This document shows, piece after piece, positions 62,783 through 64,000 of a DNA stretch of 64,000 nt (positions are counted from its first letter, which is position 1; each line of letters opens with the position of its first letter). Source of the DNA: Elusimicrobiota bacterium (GTDB lineage Bacteria > Elusimicrobiota > Elusimicrobia > UBA1565 > UBA9628). The notes under the pieces are model-generated. The model worked only from the letters and a program-made list of their open reading frames with translations. It was not told the DNA's origin and made no database searches. The stretch lies in contig CP096137.1 of the NCBI GenBank assembly GCA_023213235.1, forward strand, positions 135,587 to 199,586, written 5' to 3'. A program made the position numbers and the translations under genes.

Positions 62783-64000
62783 CTACTCGCGGCGCAGCGC
62801 GTCCATGACGGCGGCGCGGCGGGCGGGGGCGCCGGCCACGAGGCCGACGGCGACGGGAAGGACGGCGGCGGCGACGAACAGAGCGAGGACCTCGCGCCAG
62901 TCGGCGGCGAAGGGGACGGCCAGGCGGCGGGCCACCGCCCAGCCGAGGCCGACGGCGGCCGCGGCGGCGGACGCGCCCGCGAGCGCGCCGAGGGCGGCCA
63001 GCTCCGCGGCGTCGGCGCGCGCGGTCTCGGCGGCGGTCCAACCGAGCGCGCGCTCGAGCGCGGCGTCGGCGGCGCGCTCGTCGCGTCCGAGCGCGACGAG
63101 CCCCGCGGTGACGACGGCGCCGACGACGACGCAGAACCCGGCCAACGCGCCGATCGCGGCGAGCAGGAGGTTCAGCGTCTCGCGGGCGCGGGTCAGCAGC
63201 GCCGCGGCGTCGATCACCGAGACGTTGGGCAAAGCGCGCGCGAGGTCGGCGCGCAGGGCGGCGGCGTCCTCGGCGCCGCGCGAGCGGAAGGAGCCGATCC
63301 AGGTCTGCGGCGCGGCGGAGAGCAGGTCGGGGAGAGCGTGACGAAGAAGTTCGGGCGCATCGCCGCCCACTCGACCTCGCGCACGGAGGTCACCGCGGCC
63401 TCGACCTCGCGGCCCTGCACGTCGAAGGTCAGGCGCGAGCCGAGCTTGAGCCCGGCGCGCTCGAGAAAGCCCTTCTCGACGCTGGCCTCGGCGCGCCCGG
63501 CGCCCGGAGCCCAGAACTTCCCGGCGACGATCGTCTCCGAGGGGTTCGGCGCGTCGGCGTAGGTCAGGTTGTACTCGCGCGCGCGCAGGCGGCCGCGCTC
63601 GCGCTCGTCGGCGCCGCGCGGGGCGCCCTCGCGGCGCACGGGCCGGCCGTCGATCAAGGTCAGGCGCGCGCGCACGAGCGGGGCGAAGACCGTCTCGCCG
63701 CGGGAGCGCCGTCCGGCGAGCGCGCGGGCGCGCTCGAGCTGCGCGGATTGGACGTCGACGAGGAACAGGTCGGGCGCGTTATCGGCGCGCGAGGGAGCCA
63801 GCGAGCGCGAGAGCCCCTCGCGTGCGGTGCCCACCACTGCGAGCAGCGCGAAGCCGCCGGCGAGCGTGAAGAGCATGACGCGCGAGGAGGCGGGCCGACG
63901 CACGAGCCGCCGCAGCCCGTGCCGGACGGGAAGGCTCAGGCTCGCGGAGCGGCTCGCGAGCTTCTCGGCGCCGAGCAGGGCCGCGCGGGAGAGCAGCTCG
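62783..64000 (-). CDS. FtsX-like ABC transporter permease (partial, one-base frameshift)
   Basis: The last roughly 400 residues; the gene starts beyond 64000. The visible N-terminal part reads SLPVRHGLRRLVRRPASSRVM, then a helix (FTLAGGFALLAVVG) and a periplasmic domain (DVQGREVEAAVTSVREVEWAAMRPNFFVTLSPD), ending with three helices (LLLAAIGALAGFCVVVGAVVTAGLVALG, AALGALAGASAAAAAVGLG, LALFVAAAVLPVAVGLVAG), the MacB/FtsX plan. This permease type, close to YbbP, exports or extracts lipids or peptides with an ATPase encoded upstream. One C is missing at 63329-63332, joining LSPD to LLSAAPQ. Confidence 0.82.

Overview
The window is a gene-dense, very GC-rich bacterial chromosome segment (about 70% G+C by eye, not computed) with 57 protein-coding genes. 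I found no rRNA, tRNA, CRISPR array, prophage or insertion sequence with a transposase. LptE-type lipoproteins, signal peptides, a beta-barrel protein, type IV pilus motors and cyclopropane-fatty-acid enzymes point to a diderm (Gram-negative) bacterium. The mix resembles Elusimicrobiota or a similar poorly sampled phylum more than Proteobacteria, but that is inference. No gap between genes exceeds about 155 bases.

Layout. 1-10186: end of an ABC-2 permease, then minus-strand genes: YihY/BrkB membrane protein, anhydromuropeptide kinase (anmK) with a nuclease-like protein and a TIGR01777 oxidoreductase, and an array of secreted proteins of unknown function. 10257-16457 (+): comEC, nadK, recN, gltX, DksA-like regulator. 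16520-17908 (-): persulfide dioxygenase/rhodanese fusion. 17971-24301 (+): type IV pilus cluster (Pro/Ala-rich membrane protein, pilB, pilT, pilC). 24412-28491: uvrC, then divergently FecR protein, beta-barrel, polytopic His-motif protein, rpsT. 28645-32785 (-): holA, lptE, leuS, the order leuS-lptE-holA known from E. coli. 32820-36179 (+): fatty-acid desaturase, RlmL-type methyltransferase, SRPBCC-oxidoreductase fusion. 36176-48561 (-): 14 genes with overlaps or tiny gaps, from a GH57 glycosidase through phoH, ybeY, an M23 peptidase and a DoxX protein to an ECF sigma/anti-sigma pair and seven lipid-modification genes. 48587-55605 (-): REC-HPt protein, glgC, RND adaptor, trmL, thyX, CbiX-like secreted protein, response regulator, VCBS protein. 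55645-60046 (+): unknown protein, DDAH-like hydrolase, secreted protein, rlmM, Lys-rich protein. 60053-64000: PAS histidine kinase, small membrane protein, secreted protein, FtsX-type permease cut by the edge.

Three genome-wide habits stand out. (1) Most operon-leading genes have a TANNNT -10 box, often as GCTATACT, only 6-8 bases before the start codon, so their mRNAs should be leaderless; downstream genes overlap by ATGA or GTGA or use a Shine-Dalgarno. (2) A family of palindromes with a conserved GGTGTCAGG outer end and a tandemly doubled variable word sits mainly between convergent genes, and one copy lies in frame inside a secreted-protein gene. (3) Nineteen genes are broken by about 29 one-base indels, mostly in short C/G runs. 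Each gene regains a normal length when one base per break is restored, so I read these as uncorrected sequencing errors, not pseudogenes.
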